The notes: generated by a model from the sequence alone, not told the origin. 64,000 bases of DNA from Linnemannia elongata (GCA_036320915.1 JAXBDG010000014.1:1240001-1304000), one strand, 5' to 3'. Numbered from the stretch's first letter, positions 1 to 14,160 are shown. Program-made: numbers and translations.

Positions 1-1517
<1,517 letters not shown>

Positions 1518-1888
1518 TTATGCGCGCGCGTCGCGTTTGTGAGTGGGGGTTATTTTTGTATATACATTTTGTTCATAGCTAATTTTATTCTTCGCATTTG
1601 ATCTCTCTATTTGAGCGTATCATGATGTGGAGGCTTGAGAGGTGTGATATTCAATTGAGTTTCCTAGGAGGGGAGGCATGACTTTGCTTGTGTTGGGTGT
1701 TCTTTTTTTCCTTCAACTTCCATCCTTCAACCGCGCCTCCACAGACCAGCATGACTTTCAATTCCGTTTTTTTCACTCTTTGTTCATTCGCAATACCTTC
1801 TGCCCTCATTGAGTGCACTCGACACCTAGCGTGATTCCACTACCTCTACTGCCTCTACTACCACTCTCACTGATTCATTCGGGCGCAG
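1518..1888. other. Intergenic, UPF0658 3' end to ERMARD-like 5' end
   Basis: About 370 bases between two genes on the same strand. It should hold the terminator of the first gene and the promoter of the second. A T/C-rich stretch followed by CTAC/CTCT-rich sequence just before 1889 looks like a fungal 5' leader. No ORF or RNA gene is supported here. Confidence 0.6.
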
Positions 1889-1893
1889 ATGGC

Positions 1894-1932
<39 letters not shown>

Positions 1933-4717
1933 GGGGTCATGCATTCCTCCCTTCGTGCGGGACTTGGTCTACTTTGAAACAACCCATTACCAACCTTTCT
2001 CCTCTTCAGACGGCTTCAATGCCCAACACACCTCAACAACAGAATACATCTCAGACGAAGGGCTGATAATCTTGGACGCCATGCAGAATTCTCTACCCTC
2101 TGCTGTTGTCCACTCACATATCCCAACCGGCTCGCAGCCCAAGGATTTTGATCCTTTCCAGCGGAGCTGTATGTCCGTGTTGTCGAAGCTCAATCGGCTC
2201 ACCCTACGGCAGATCAAAGGAGGAGATGATGGTGTTGCTGAAGCGACGAGGGCGTTGTTAGATCTATATGACGTGGATGGGCTAGAGCCTTGGCTAGGGG
2301 CGACAGGAAGGCAGGCGACAGAGGTTTGGTTTGAGACATTTGCGAAAGGGGAGTACGATCAGGCGTGGCTCGTTGGGTCTACCGTCCTCGAGCAATTGAT
2401 CGTCAATGTAAGCGTGTATTCCACTTGTTATTATTGTCAGTACAGCGTAAGCGATCGATGAGAATATTTAGCACTGACCCCATATCTGTTCAATTGTTGT
2501 GCCTTAGATTATTTACACATTACAGGGTCCAGAAAAGTTCATTCCGTTCTTGGTGCGGGATCTAGTCGCTGTGCCCTATCTCGCCAAATCTGTTGATCGC
2601 ACCCTAGTAAGAACTGCAGTTCTCACACTGCCTTCTAATCGGCATGCTCACACTTTAGTACGCATTCATACCCTTGGCCTAATAATCCCTGTTGTTTTTG
2701 AAACAAACATTTATAGATCCGGGTGATAAAGACATTGATGGGATCGCCATTAACACTCAACATCCGGAACTTACTCTGGCATGGATTTATTACGCCAAAG
2801 GATCAAATACCCTTGGATGCCTATGGGGCCATGCTGATCGTGACAACCATGTCGATTGCTGTGGAGGTCCGACAGAAACTGGCTACAGGGTTACAAATTC
2901 GACATGGAGGAGTTGGAGTGCCCAGGACCAGTTATTATTTTCAGCAAGAACCGGAGACAGGAGTGAATGGATTTGATGTGGTGTATGAGCGAGTGGCTTT
3001 CAGGGGTGGGAAGTTGCCGCTGTTAATGTCGGGTTCGTCAGGAAACGGAGAAATTGCGAGACAAGATCAGGACTGGGATCAATTGAAGATGGTGCTGGAG
3101 TCGATTGTGCGCAAGAGTTCGTTTGTGGCAATTGGAACTGTTGAACAGTGGATCTCTGCTCTGCATCATCTGAAGGCAGCTGCCATAGGAACTGCGACAG
3201 CAGGACAGAGGTCGTCATTCATGTTTGTAATGGCGAGTTTGCCACTTCTGGAACACGGACTGCGGCTGTTGTATGTGCGTGTGAATAGGTGCAAACAGGA
3301 TCGGACATGTGCACTTGTTGCCGGAGAGTATTACTTGACACTGGATGTGATCCTGGATGAATTCGTCCCTGCAGAGTATTTTGAACCTCATGCGAAGGCT
3401 TTGAGGGAGTACTCCCCGGATGCGATCCCGAATCGGCTGTTTTCTGAACTTGGGCCACAAGCCATGGTAAGGAGCATTTTATATTGTCAGCTAGATGATC
3501 GATATGTTTCAGGGTTGCATTACCAAACTCTAATCGCCATCAACTTCCTCGCTTTCTCTTACACAAAATAGAACTTGCTACAGGATCTGTTCTTGGCGGC
3601 ACTAGGACCCCGACTTCGGGACAGGACCAGCCATGGAGAGAACAACGTATACTTCACAGTCGATATTAGAAGTGAGCCGTGGTTCGGATATTACCTTGGG
3701 GTGGTAATCTTTCTTTTGACGCTGGATTCGACTGCTGTTCCTGGAGAGTGTGAAGCTACGGTGAAGGAGACTAGGGAATGGGTGCAGATGTATACTGAAC
3801 GGCGGTTTGATGAGTGGTCGGCAATCAGGAAGGAGACTGTTCGTGCGCTTTGTGTACTTTTGGAGTACCCCGGCGCCGTTTCGGAGGATAAAAAAATCAA
3901 AGAGGGTGAAGCGAAGGCTGGAGTTGTTGGTTATGCCGTTTCCGAGGGTGTGGCTGCTGCCGTGGGAGAGAACGAGAAGACAGGGTGGATAATTTTGCGA
4001 TTAAAGCCCAAGTTGTCAGTTGTGTTCTCAAGTGAAGCGACTTTTGACACGGAGGATGCGAGCCTTTCAACAGTTCAGGGCCGGATCCGGATATGTCTTT
4101 CAGCCTGGGCAACTCGGACTGCCTCAATCGCAGGACTACAGCCACATAACAACATTATTAACGAGGAAGGGGAGATACAAGGAATGGCGAGTAACATGCA
4201 AGCATGGATCCTTATTGTGCAAAGTATCCAAGCAGCTGCCGAAAAAGTGACGACCAAAATGAGGACCTTTTTGGAGTTACAGAGGCAACGGCAGTTATCG
4301 TCACGGTCGAGGAAGCAGTTGGAGGCTATGAGGCCTTTGGTCCCTGGGTGGTTGGGGATGTTGGCCGGGTGTTTGGCGTTGGTTGAGCATTTTGTTCTTC
4401 TTGCTGAGGATGTTGTTATGAAGGTGGGCGTGCCGTCTGACACGAAAGAGAAGGAAAGTCAAGGGAGTAACACACTTGATAAGGTCAATGGCGGCAACAA
4501 TATTAAGAACAACAACAAGAGCGCCAAGAAGGGTGGAGAAGAGAAGGTGACAGGGTCAGTGGTGGACAAGTCGTCGGCGGCGGAGATTCGGTTGCGGCTT
4601 GCGATAGTGAACTTTTTGAACAAGTTTGTGTCGAATTTTGAGCGGGTCAAGCTGCTGATGATTGAGGCTGCCTGGCTGGATCTTGTCAAGGTTGTCGATC
4701 CTATTCTCTCATTATGA
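1889..4717 (+). CDS. DUF4209 / ERMARD-like protein
   Basis: Exons 1889-2407, 2508-2606, 2717-3466 and 3572-4717, all GT-AG and phase 0, giving 837 residues. The protein opens with a pure CAA-encoded polyglutamine run of about 13 residues straight after Met-Ala. Around residues 217-240 it reads [16 protein letters not shown], which fits the RNxxxHG signature of DUF4209, the domain of the animal ER membrane-associated RNA degradation protein ERMARD. Human ERMARD has predicted membrane segments; here the C-terminal half has hydrophobic helices (for example [17 protein letters not shown] near residue 720) followed by a charged Lys/Asn/Gly linker. ERMARD is linked to ER-associated RNA degradation and to a human neuronal migration disorder; its biochemistry is not settled. 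The call rests on the motif and general architecture, so treat it as family-level only. It could be another DUF4209 subfamily. Confidence 0.55.
1892..1933 (+). repeat. (CAA)n repeat encoding N-terminal polyGln
   Basis: An uninterrupted CAA run right after the start codon of the ERMARD-like gene. As a pure trinucleotide repeat it is likely to vary in length between strains. Confidence 0.9.
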
Positions 4718-4723
4718 AAGTAA

Positions 4724-4729
4724 AATAAA
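4724..4729 (+). terminator. AATAAA polyadenylation signal, ERMARD-like gene
   Basis: A canonical AATAAA lies 7 bases after the stop codon at 4717. It is a likely 3'-end signal, although it is unusually close to the stop. Confidence 0.4.
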
Positions 4730-5842
4730 ACTTGTATTTTTGTTCTCAGTGTGCACATGGTCTGGTGTCTTGAAGTGGATTAGAGTGTTTTGAAAGCGAG
4801 AGTAAGTGAGAGAGGGCCCTTCGTTCTATCCTTCTTCCTTCACCCAAAAGAAGAACGACGATCAACGGAACATTGATCCCATTCCCACCTATCAAAGCGC
4901 CATCCAGGCACCATCACCAATTGCTTTTTCTGTCTCATTGAAGGATCAGAAAATGTGCGACAAGCAAGATTTCCTGTGCTGTCACTGTGTGGTGATCGTA
5001 GATACCCAAGTATGTTGGTCGTATCCTTCTTTGCCCCTGCACCAAAGCGGGGATCCAATGGCGTTGTCGTCTGTCGTTTGTTCCCGCTGGGAAAGCTGTA
5101 CCCCTTCTTCTCCCTTTTCCCTTCCTTGACCGTCTTTGTTCCATTTCTTTTTTTTCTTTCTTTCTTTCATCCTTTCTTTCTTTCTTTCTTTCCATTCATC
5201 CCTTCTCTCACTCCTTCTTTCTTCCAACCACAACATCTCTTTCAGCACACGTTTTTTTTTTTTTTTTTTTGTGTTTTTTGTTTTTGTTTTGTTTTTGCAA
5301 CTATCGCTCTTTTCCTTCATCGACCCTCCCATCTCCAGACGCTGCATTAATACCCTCTTCTCCTCTTGCAACGTCGCCCCTTCTCGCCCTCCTCGGATCT
5401 GCTCCATCCTCTGCGTAGTGGCATCTCTCCCTTTCTCTTCCTTCACGCACCAAGGATTTAACGCAGGATTACACCTCAACGAGAAGAACATCTGATGCAG
5501 GAAACCTCTTATTCTGACAGCCATGGTAATCAACTACTCACACGTCCATACTCAAACCTCGCGCCTCCCTCGAGGCCAATAGGGATAATAACAATAGCCG
5601 ACTGTCAGGGCCTGTCAACACGCGTAGGCGTAGGCGTAAGCCGAGCGGCGCTCTCTTTGCGTTCATTTTATTGCTATTCTCCGAAGCTCTCTCTCTCTCA
5701 CACACACTCTTTCATACATACACAACGCGGCTACTGCCTACAACTTCTACTATTACCAATTAGACTCACGCGCGTACTTACAACCTACGTACTTACCATC
5801 GCTGCCCCCTTTGCTCAATCCTCCTGTGTTTTATCTTTAGAC
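4730..5842. other. Intergenic / HDA1 promoter and leader
   Basis: About 1.1 kb without a supported gene. It contains repeated TTTC units (about 5151-5195), a T tract of about 20 bases near 5253-5272, and pyrimidine-rich sequence with CTCTCTCTCACACACAC near 5690-5710. Such CT-rich stretches are typical of fungal promoters and leaders. An open frame from 5495 runs into HDA1, but its first in-frame ATG with a good context is at 5843. Confidence 0.6.
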
Positions 5843-8800
5843 ATGGCACCAACAAACGGAGGGGTCAACGAGGAAATGATGGACACCACTGGAAGCGATA
5901 AGGAAGAATCATCGGGAGTTATTACCTCCATCGAAATGTCCATGGATATCTCACCAGAGGAACCCGCTACCACCAACACCAAGGACACCGTCGTTGATGC
6001 TAACGAACCATCAGCAGCAGTCTCTGAGCCTACAGAAGCCGAACCCATCGTTACCGAGCCCACAGATAATGGACCCACTGATGCGGAACTCACCAACACC
6101 GAACCCAACCATGCTGAGCCTGCTGAAATCGAACTCGCTGATGCTGAACCCACTGACGCCGAACCCGCAGCTGCAGAACAAGTCATGACAGATGCAGACA
6201 CTACGGAGCCCACCAACACCACCATCGTAACCGACGCCGTTGCGGATAATGCCGACCCACCAGCTACTATTGCTACTGCTGCTGCCCCAGGTTTATCGCC
6301 ATCGCCACAGAGCGCCGAGAATGGATTGTCGCCAGGAGCACCCACAGCCAGCGAAACTGGAGACGATGGACCTTCGACCCCTATGTCCGGACAGTCTGCC
6401 GTTGTCACCACTGTAACACCTCGACCTCAGCCGGACACTATTGACGGAAGGAGCACCAAGACTGGATACGTGTACGATGTCAGAATGAGGTACAGAGAAA
6501 ATAATAACTAAAGGCACAGAACCTTGTCATGATCTTACATAAAATGTAATACATAACATGTGTTGACGGTCGCAAATGTCTAATTGATCCCTTTGCCTTT
6601 TTATTAGATTTCATCAAAACATCCACGGAGATAATGATCACCCTGAGGACCCAAGGCGCATTTGGAAAATCTATGAGGCGCTGAAGAATGCTGGATGCTT
6701 GACTCGGATGGTCAAACTCCCTTCACGCGAGGCTACACCGGCAGAGTTGGGGCTTGTCCATACAGCAGAACACATCCAAACCATCACCGACACCGCCAGT
6801 ATGTGATCTCCTCATTGGATCCTATGCAATTTTAAGCGTTTCTGTGACAAGTAATGGGCTGTAATTAACAAAGTCCAATTGGTTTTCTATGAAACATGAA
6901 ATCTCCATAGAAATGGACAGGGAGCAGCTGCTAGATGTCGCCAACAGTTACAACAGCATCTATCTCAGTGCAGAATCAGCCATCTGTGCCCGCCTCTCCT
7001 GTGGAAACTTGTTGGAACTGTGCTCAGCGGTCGCCACCGGGAAGGTCTTGAATGGCGTTGCGATTGTCAGACCTCCAGGACATCATGCTGAACCTGATGA
7101 AGCGGGAGGATTTTGTCTCTTCAACAACGTCGCTGTTGCTGCACGGTTCTTGCAGAAGGAGCATGGACTGAAAAAGATCTTTATCTTGGACTGGTGAGTG
7201 TCATTCGCCATTTTTTGATATATGGCCTGTGATGGTATGTAATAATGTAGTACTTCAAGCCTAACCGCTGCGTTCTCTATATACGACCAGGGATGTTCAT
7301 CACGGCAACGGAACTCAAAAGGCTTTCCTTGACGACCCTGACGTGGTGTATTGCTCAATCCATCGTTATGATGATGGTACATTCTATCCTGGCGATCCTG
7401 TTGCCGCTGCACTGGATATGGTTGGTGTTGGAAAAGGTCGCGGAAAGTAAGTCCTCCTTATAATATCCATTCGTGGCATGATATCTCGGGCACTTATAAT
7501 ACGTTTATCATTGGCACTGACATCTGCTACCTGAAATCTCACATAGGAATATCAACATCCCTTGGCCATGTAGCGGGATGGGCGACGCTGAGTACATTTA
7601 TGCATTCCACAAGATTATTATGCCGATTGTGTACGAGTTTGCACCAGATTTCGTTCTCGTCAGTGCAGGATTTGACGCCGCCGCGGGTATGGACATGCAA
7701 ATTTAAGGCTTTTTTCCGTTCAGTGGTTTGGTCCGCTAAGGGTTTCGTCCTAATGTTTGCTTTATTCTTGCCATTGTCAAACATTTGTAGGGGATCACAT
7801 TGGAGAGAATCTAGTGTCACCGGCTGCTTATGGACATATGACGCACATGTTAAAGTCGTTGGCAGGGGGCAAGATTGTGTTGGCATTGGAGGGTGGATAC
7901 AATCTGGAATCGATCGCTGTCTCGGGACTCGCCTGCACCAAGGCCCTTCTCAGCGACCCTATTCCTGCTCTCGGAAGCATCATCCCCAACCCCGTCTGCA
8001 TTCAAACGATTCACGAGGTTCTGGAAGTTCAGTCGCGGTACTGGAAGAGCATTACTCCCACGTTTATCGATCCCACCGAAGGTACAACATCTTAACAGGG
8101 TGCGACACTTGCTCGAGTATGTTTATTTTGGTTACCAGTTACATGGTTTTTAACACTTGTTTTTGTCTTTGTCGTGTCATGTAGAAAAACAAGAAGGCTG
8201 GAATGTGGTCGAGTTGTCAAAGGTCCTGGGAGTGTACAGATCAGACTTTTTGTACAAGGAGCACCGCATGCTCAAATTGCCCCTCTCTAATGCATCCTAC
8301 GGCACAGATTTCCTTGACAACGTCCATTGCACGTAAGTGACACCTCTTTCCTTGTAATCGAACCTTGGTTCATTCAAAAATATCGGCGCCGCTAAAATTA
8401 TCGTTCTTTTCACTTCACATAGCCAACAGCTGTATTCTACAAAGCCCTTGTATATCTTTATTCATAACGTGTAAGTTGCTATCGGGTGTATTGCTAGAGA
8501 GTAGATTCCTGTTCAAATCATTCATATAAGACGCTAACCTGATAACTTTGTCTGCCCATCAAAAAGTGGTGAGTTCCGTGCACGAACGATGGGCGCAAAC
8601 AACATTCTTCGGCCGGACAAGTCCAAGATGATAGACACTGTCGCACAGTACGTGGAAAGGATTGTTCAGTCAGGAAACGAGTTGATCGACATTGTGGTAC
8701 CATACCAGCCTGCCACCGAGGACGACAAGGAGCCACTTAAGGACAAACTGACAGAGCTTTTGTGTGATATCTGGGACAACTTTGTGTACATGACGGGAGA

Positions 8801-10238
8801 CACACGCCGGATCGTGCTGTTGGCAACTGGGTTCGGATGCTACAGTATGATCTCGTTCATGAATGAGAGACAGAAGGATGTTGCGCGGTATGTCTCTTGC
8901 GCGGTTGTGGTCCCTGGAGGAGATGAGACTGTTCCGATGGTGACCAAGAGGCTGGCCAATTGGTACATGGATCATTCATTTGTTGTTGTTGCGGACGATC
9001 ATCCTGTCTGGGAGCGGGTCAACCAGAAGATAAGCAACAGGACTGGAAACATTGTCCGATCTGGTAAGAACTATCGTCCTTTTCCATACATGACACCGTG
9101 CCTTCCTCTCAAAGATATGGAACTTATTGACCAGTGTATGCTTTCATGATTTTACTTAATTGCATTAGGTCGACCATCGGAAAGATTATCAGAGTCACTT
9201 CCACGGTTGTACAACACACTCTTCTTGGAGATCGAACGGCGGATCAAGGCCCTTCCTCCATTGGACCCACCAAAATATATGGTGGATCTTCAGGAACCCC
9301 CAGGCAACAGCAGCAACAACAGCAACGGAGTCAATGACGGTAGCGCCACAGAGGCAATGATAATCGATAGTGACCCAGTAGCACCAGAATCAAGGACCTC
9401 AACAGAACAACATCAACAACAACAGCAGCAACAGCCCTACTCGCACTTCTCGTCGGGCCCCGCTAATGTAGACCACGCCGTCGTCCAGCAGATGAGTGGA
9501 TCGCAGTTTCACTCGACGGGATCATTGCCCAGTTCTTCCTCCGCGACATCAACGCCCTTTGCGGATACTCATACCGGATCTTTGACCCCTTCATCGGCAT
9601 CGTCCTTGCCAGATGCCGCAGCAGGGTCATCAACAGGAAACCTGTCCTCCCGAGGATCTAACAACAACCCATTGGTGGATCGATCGACTATCTCTGCGGG
9701 TCAGCAACAACAGAGATCCCAGCCTTACCCGACTTCAGCGTCCTCTTCGACAACCACCAATCAATTGTTCAATGGTCGTTCGCCCTCTGTCGGGAGCCAT
9801 GGCAGCTCTTCTGGAGGGATCGCAGGTTCTTCGCCAACACCTGCGGGGGGTCCCCACCATCAACAGCAGCAGCAACAGCAGCAACAGCAACAACAGCAGT
9901 TTCAACAGGGATTTCGTTCAACGCCCAATTTGACCACCCACCACCACCCACATCCTTCCTCACCGCATCAACAACATCTTCAGCAGCAGCAACAATTGCT
10001 CCCTCAACAGCGGACACCAGATCTGAGTCCTGGACCTCAGGACCATCCTCACCCTCAGACTCTCCCTCGAGGCGGTCCACTCTCAATGTCGGGTGCTTCG
10101 GGGTATCATGATGACAATAGCCCTCGCCAGCACAACCAATCGCACCCGCACCCGCACCAGCATCAACAGCACCCTCAGTTCCAAAACGCGGAAGGAGGTT
10201 TTGTGAGGCAGAGGTCTCTTTCTTCCGACAACCCCTAG
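5843..10238 (+). CDS. HDA1: Class II histone deacetylase, HDA1/Clr3 type, with Arb2-like domain
   Basis: Exons 5843-6489, 6608-6798, 6911-7193, 7291-7446, 7547-7686, 7791-8081, 8185-8332, 8423-8470, 8567-9063, 9169-10238; 1156 residues. It removes acetyl groups from histone lysines using zinc, in the nucleus, and is expected to act in heterochromatin silencing as HDA1 and Clr3 do. Visible catalytic residues: the RPPGHHAEP motif (H337, H338), DWDVHHGNG (D375, H377 as zinc ligands), [10 protein letters not shown] (D469) and EGGYNL (Y509). Residues about 570-830 match the C-terminal Arb2-like domain of fungal Hda1 ([28 protein letters not shown]). Residues 1-200 are an acidic Glu-Pro-Thr-Ala tail of degenerate 6-7-residue repeats. 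The last 340 residues are Gln/Ser/His-rich with several polyGln runs. The start is the ATG at 5843, the first of a frame with no upstream in-frame ATG supported by homology. It is convergent with PRP2. Confidence 0.93.
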
Positions 10239-10260
10239 AATTCGGCTTGAGCATCTACAA

Positions 10261-10266
10261 AATAAA
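10261..10266 (+). terminator. AATAAA polyadenylation signal, HDA1
   Basis: AATAAA 22 bases after the HDA1 stop codon. The convergent PRP2 gene stops only 174 bases away, so the two 3' UTRs probably overlap or abut. Confidence 0.55.
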
Positions 10267-10412
10267 ACAGATGACATTTTTACTTTGTACGCTACATTGA
10301 TTTTACAGTGTTTACTTTGCACATGGTGGGAGGTGGGAGTAGGTGTAGATAGATGCAAATAATTAGTCCGACTTAATGGGGAGTTGGAGAAAGAGGAAAG
10401 AGGGTGAAAGGA

Positions 10413-13400
10413 CTATTGTGGAGGAGCGATGCGGGCCATGCCTTGCCCTTTGGGCATCTTTTTCTTGCTTTCATCGTCCAGGTCCTTGTCCTTGTAGTAG
10501 TGCGGAGCGACTATTTGTCAAACAAGACGGAGCAGCAAAATAAAAGAGAGCATGAATGTTAGTGATATGCTTTCAAAAGAGTCACATTCAACAACAACTT
10601 GCACACCAAATATATCATTAACAAAAAGCAAGGACATACCTTCGGTGAGCCAGGCGCTATCAATCTCCATGACGACACGCATAAACTCTTTACTGGTAAG
10701 GACCAGCTCAAAGTAAACGACCCACTTGGGATTGACCTGGTACAAAGAACTACTAGGGTGGATCATGACCGTCTGCTGACTTTTGACCGTCCTATAAGAA
10801 TCCCCCGACTTTGTCAACTTGGCCGCATTATAAAAGAACCCAGACGTGATCGCCTTGCGGATCGGCGATGTATCGTTAGGGTTCGGGTTCGACACCATCG
10901 CGACCTCCGTCCGCTCCATCAGCCCCACCATCTGATCCCGGATATCCCGTGCCCTCGTCATCGACCGATGCTGCAAAAAGTTCTCGAAACACCACTGGAT
11001 CGAGTAGTTCGACTCCACCCACTGGTCCCAGATATTCAGCAGTGTCAGATGATCACCTCCAGGTTTTGTCAGGTTCTGTCGAGCCTTGTCCGCATGCAGC
11101 TTCTTGTCCTTGGGTCGATAAAAGATTGCATTTTGGACCGAGAGCATCGCCACAATCGAGGCAATCTCTTCCGTGCAGTGGTACTTCTCCGCCATGATCA
11201 TCGTCTTGGCCAACATTGGGTCTCCAGGGAACTCGGCCATACGTCGTCCTAGTTTCGTCAACTGGCCTTTATCGTTCAGAGCTCCCAATGCATACAGCTG
11301 CTCCAGTGCTCGCATCAACGTCTCCGCCGGTGGTGGGTCCATGAACTCGAATCCAATGATATCATTGATACCCAGAGACTTGAGCGTTAGAACCACAGAG
11401 TTAAGGTTGATCCGCTGAATCTCAGGTGCGGTATGCTCCTCCAGTTCGTTGTCGTAAGCCCACCTTGTATACAGTCGGAAGCACTTGCCAGGCCCTACAC
11501 GACCCGCACGACCCTTCCTCTGGTTCGCCGACGCACGCGAACAAGGCGTCACTACCAACGACTCCATGCCAGTCTTGGGGTTGTAACTCAACATCTTGGA
11601 GAACCCCGGATCGATCACAAACTTGACACCGTCAATCGTAATCGACGTCTCAGCAATATTAGTCGCCAAGACAACCTTCCTTGATCCCTCCGGAGTCGGT
11701 TCAAAGATCTTGCTTTGCATGTCCGACGGCAACGAAGAGTAAATCGGACAAACAATGAGCTCCTGAATCCGGTCTCCCAGGACTCGACATGTCTGCTGTA
11801 GGTTCTCGGCCGCACTGTCAATCTCGTCCTGTCCTGTCAAGAAGACCAAGATGTCGCCGGGTCCTTGTGAGATATGGATCTGCATGACAGTGGTGATCGC
11901 CGCCGCAAGGTAGTTAGCCTCGGGCGATGTCGTGTAGTGTACCTCAACCGGGAACGTCCGTCCAGGGATATTAAAGATAGGAGCACCGTCAAAGTAGTCT
12001 GAGAACTTATCGGCATCGACCGTGGCACTGGAGATCAACACCTTGAGGTCCGGTCGGAATCGTGCGATATCCTTGATCAGCCCCAGCAAAATATCCGTAT
12101 GCAGCGTTCTTTCGTGAGCCTCGTCAATAATGAGACAACTGTAACCAGCCAGATCGGGTTCGCTCATAAACTCGCGCAACAACATTCCATCCGTCATGTA
12201 CTTGACCACCGTCTTCTCGCTCGTACAGTCCTCAAATCGAATCGAGTACCCGACCTCGTACCCAAGTTTAACTCCCATCTCCTCGGCTACTCGGGCAGCA
12301 ACACTCATAGCAGCAACACGACGAGGTTGGGTGCATCCGATCTTGAGCCCCTTGCTGGAGTATCCTGCTTCATAGAGATACTGCGGCAGCTGAGTCGTCT
12401 TTCCTGAACCGGTCTGTCCCACCACAACCATGACCTGATGCTCGGCAATGGCATCCAAAAATGGCTGGCGAAACTTGTAGATCGGCAACGACTCTCGGAC
12501 CTCCTTGATTGACATCTCCTTGCGCTCGAGCTCATTGATCTTCTCCAGCAGTTCCTCAGCTTGTCGCTCCTTGGTCTCTTCCTGCTGATCCATGATGAAC
12601 TCGATGTTGTCCTCGTCGAAGACATACTCATAGTCCATCTCCTCTCCCTCCTTGACATCCGATTTCCGTGTGGCATGCTGTCGTGTCGCGCGGACCTGTT
12701 GCTCTTCCCACTGATCCTGCTCCGAGACAAACTTCTCGCCGGGCTCTTCCTCATACCGCCTGTACAGAGCATCATGCTTCTTCTTCTTGTCCAGCTTACC
12801 CTTCTCAGTAATATAATCCTCTGGCATATGGTATCCATCATAGCGGTCGTCAACATTCATCCGCTCCTCAGCCAACCTAAGCAGCTCCTTCTTATAGGCC
12901 AATTCCTCCCGCTCCTTCTTGGTGAGATCCTTAGCATCAAACAACTCCTCATCGTCTCGAATCTGTAACCGGAGCTTGTCGATCTGAAGTCCCTCGCGCT
13001 TGGCCAAGTATTCCTGACGAGCGCGTTCGCGTAATGAGGGGAGTGCTGCCTTCCTGGCCTCGGGGTCGTCAGCGAGATTCCTGCGGGAGTCAGACTTTGA
13101 CGACCTGTCTTCAACCAGTTTCTTGGTTTTGCCCTCGTCCTTGTTCTTGAGGCGGTTGGCAAACTCGTCACGCTCCCTGATGTCGTCTTCCCGTTCCTTT
13201 TCCAGTCGCTCTTCCTCAAGTTCCTCTAAATAATATCATAGTATAAACATAAATACCTGCGTTAGACACAGTAGTACACAAAGGCTGTCCATGTTCAAAA
13301 GCTATAGAGCATAGATATTTGCTATAGGATCCTAGTCCTGGGTCTTACCTTCAGTCTTGGCGGGTCTGGATTCCCGATCGAGTTCCTCCAGCCTTCTCCG

Positions 13401-14059
13401 CCTGTACTCTTTTTCTTCTTCATCGCTCTCCCACGCATTATCTCCGCCTTCTTTCCTCCTGATCTTCTTATCCCGTTTCCTACTACTCTCGGACGAATCC
13501 TTTTCCTTTTCCTTGTCCTTGGAACTCTTCTTTGACTTTTTCGACTTCCTCCGACTCTCTTCATCATCGTCCTCGTCCATGATCAGTCCGTACGTATCAT
13601 TCATCTCCAGAAGCCTCAAATTAGCGTTCTCCTCCTTGCGCTTCTTCTTGACCTCCGACGCCGACATGACAGTAGTAGTGCCTGTGCCTCCAGCTCCTGC
13701 GGTAACTGACTTTGTGAATGATCGTGAGGACTGGGTCCGAGGTGTACGTTGGAAAAGCTCCTGTGCGAATGATTGGGTCCTGCTGTTGGTAGGGATGTCC
13801 ATGGCACCAAAGGATTTTAGAAGATCTGCAGGGGATTTTGCGGTTTGTGCGCAAGCAATCAAAAAGTCTCGAGTTGTATTGTCCGACATTCCAAGCACCT
13901 ATAGAAAAAAAAAGGGGGAAATGGCCGTAAGTATCAGAAGAGGTTGAATGAATAGATACTTTGTCAACAATAGGACAAAAGAGCAAGGGAAGGACGAGAA
14001 GGTTTGCGAACCTTGATGGAAGCGTCGGAGACCCAGCGTTTGAGATCTTGTGGGTCCAT
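10413..14059 (-). CDS. PRP2: Spliceosomal DEAH-box RNA helicase PRP2 / DHX16
   Basis: Exons in transcript order: 14059-14012, 13898-13349, 13225-10640, 10510-10413; 1093 residues. Prp2 is the ATPase that remodels the activated spliceosome before the first transesterification. Motifs seen: GQTGSGKT (469-476), DEAH (567-570), SAT (599-601), TNIAETSITIDG, and QRKGRAGR (768-775). The C-terminal end after the last intron reads VAPHYYKDKD and then a Lys-rich tail, as in DHX16. The charged N-terminal region (EYLAKREGLQIDKL, ERRELAYKK-like, DYEYVFDEDNIEF) is specific for Prp2/DHX16 rather than Prp16, Prp22 or Prp43. A 16-residue first exon (MDPQDLKRWVSDASIK) restores the N-terminal KRWVSDxxxxxLG motif seen in the family. 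Its donor is the weak GTTCGC. The alternative is a start at the ATG of MSDNTTRD near 13889. Confidence 0.93.
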
Positions 14060-14060
14060 G

Positions 14061-14117
14061 TCGAGGAATTGACTTTGGTGTCGAGGAATTGACTTTGGTG
14101 TCGAGGAATTGACTTTG

Positions 14118-14120
<3 letters not shown>
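14061..14120. repeat. Three exact 20-bp tandem repeats in the PRP2 leader
   Basis: The unit TCGAGGAATTGACTTTGGTG occurs three times head to tail with no mismatch. The array starts one base upstream of the PRP2 start codon (minus strand), so it lies in the 5' leader, and its far end runs straight into a GT microsatellite. Confidence 0.97.

Positions 14121-14160
<40 letters not shown>
14119..14160. repeat. (GT)n microsatellite
   Basis: About 20 GT units with one CG at the start, directly continuing the 20-bp tandem array upstream of PRP2. Confidence 0.95.

Noticed and set aside
4982..5533. 183-codon Lys/Glu-rich minus-strand frame
   Set aside because: It is the translation of the TTTC/T-tract region in the HDA1 promoter and has no other support.
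5815..6411. 198-codon minus-strand frame opposite HDA1 exon 1
   Set aside because: Its Ser/Val/Gly repeats mirror the Glu-Pro-Thr-Ala repeats of the HDA1 tail.
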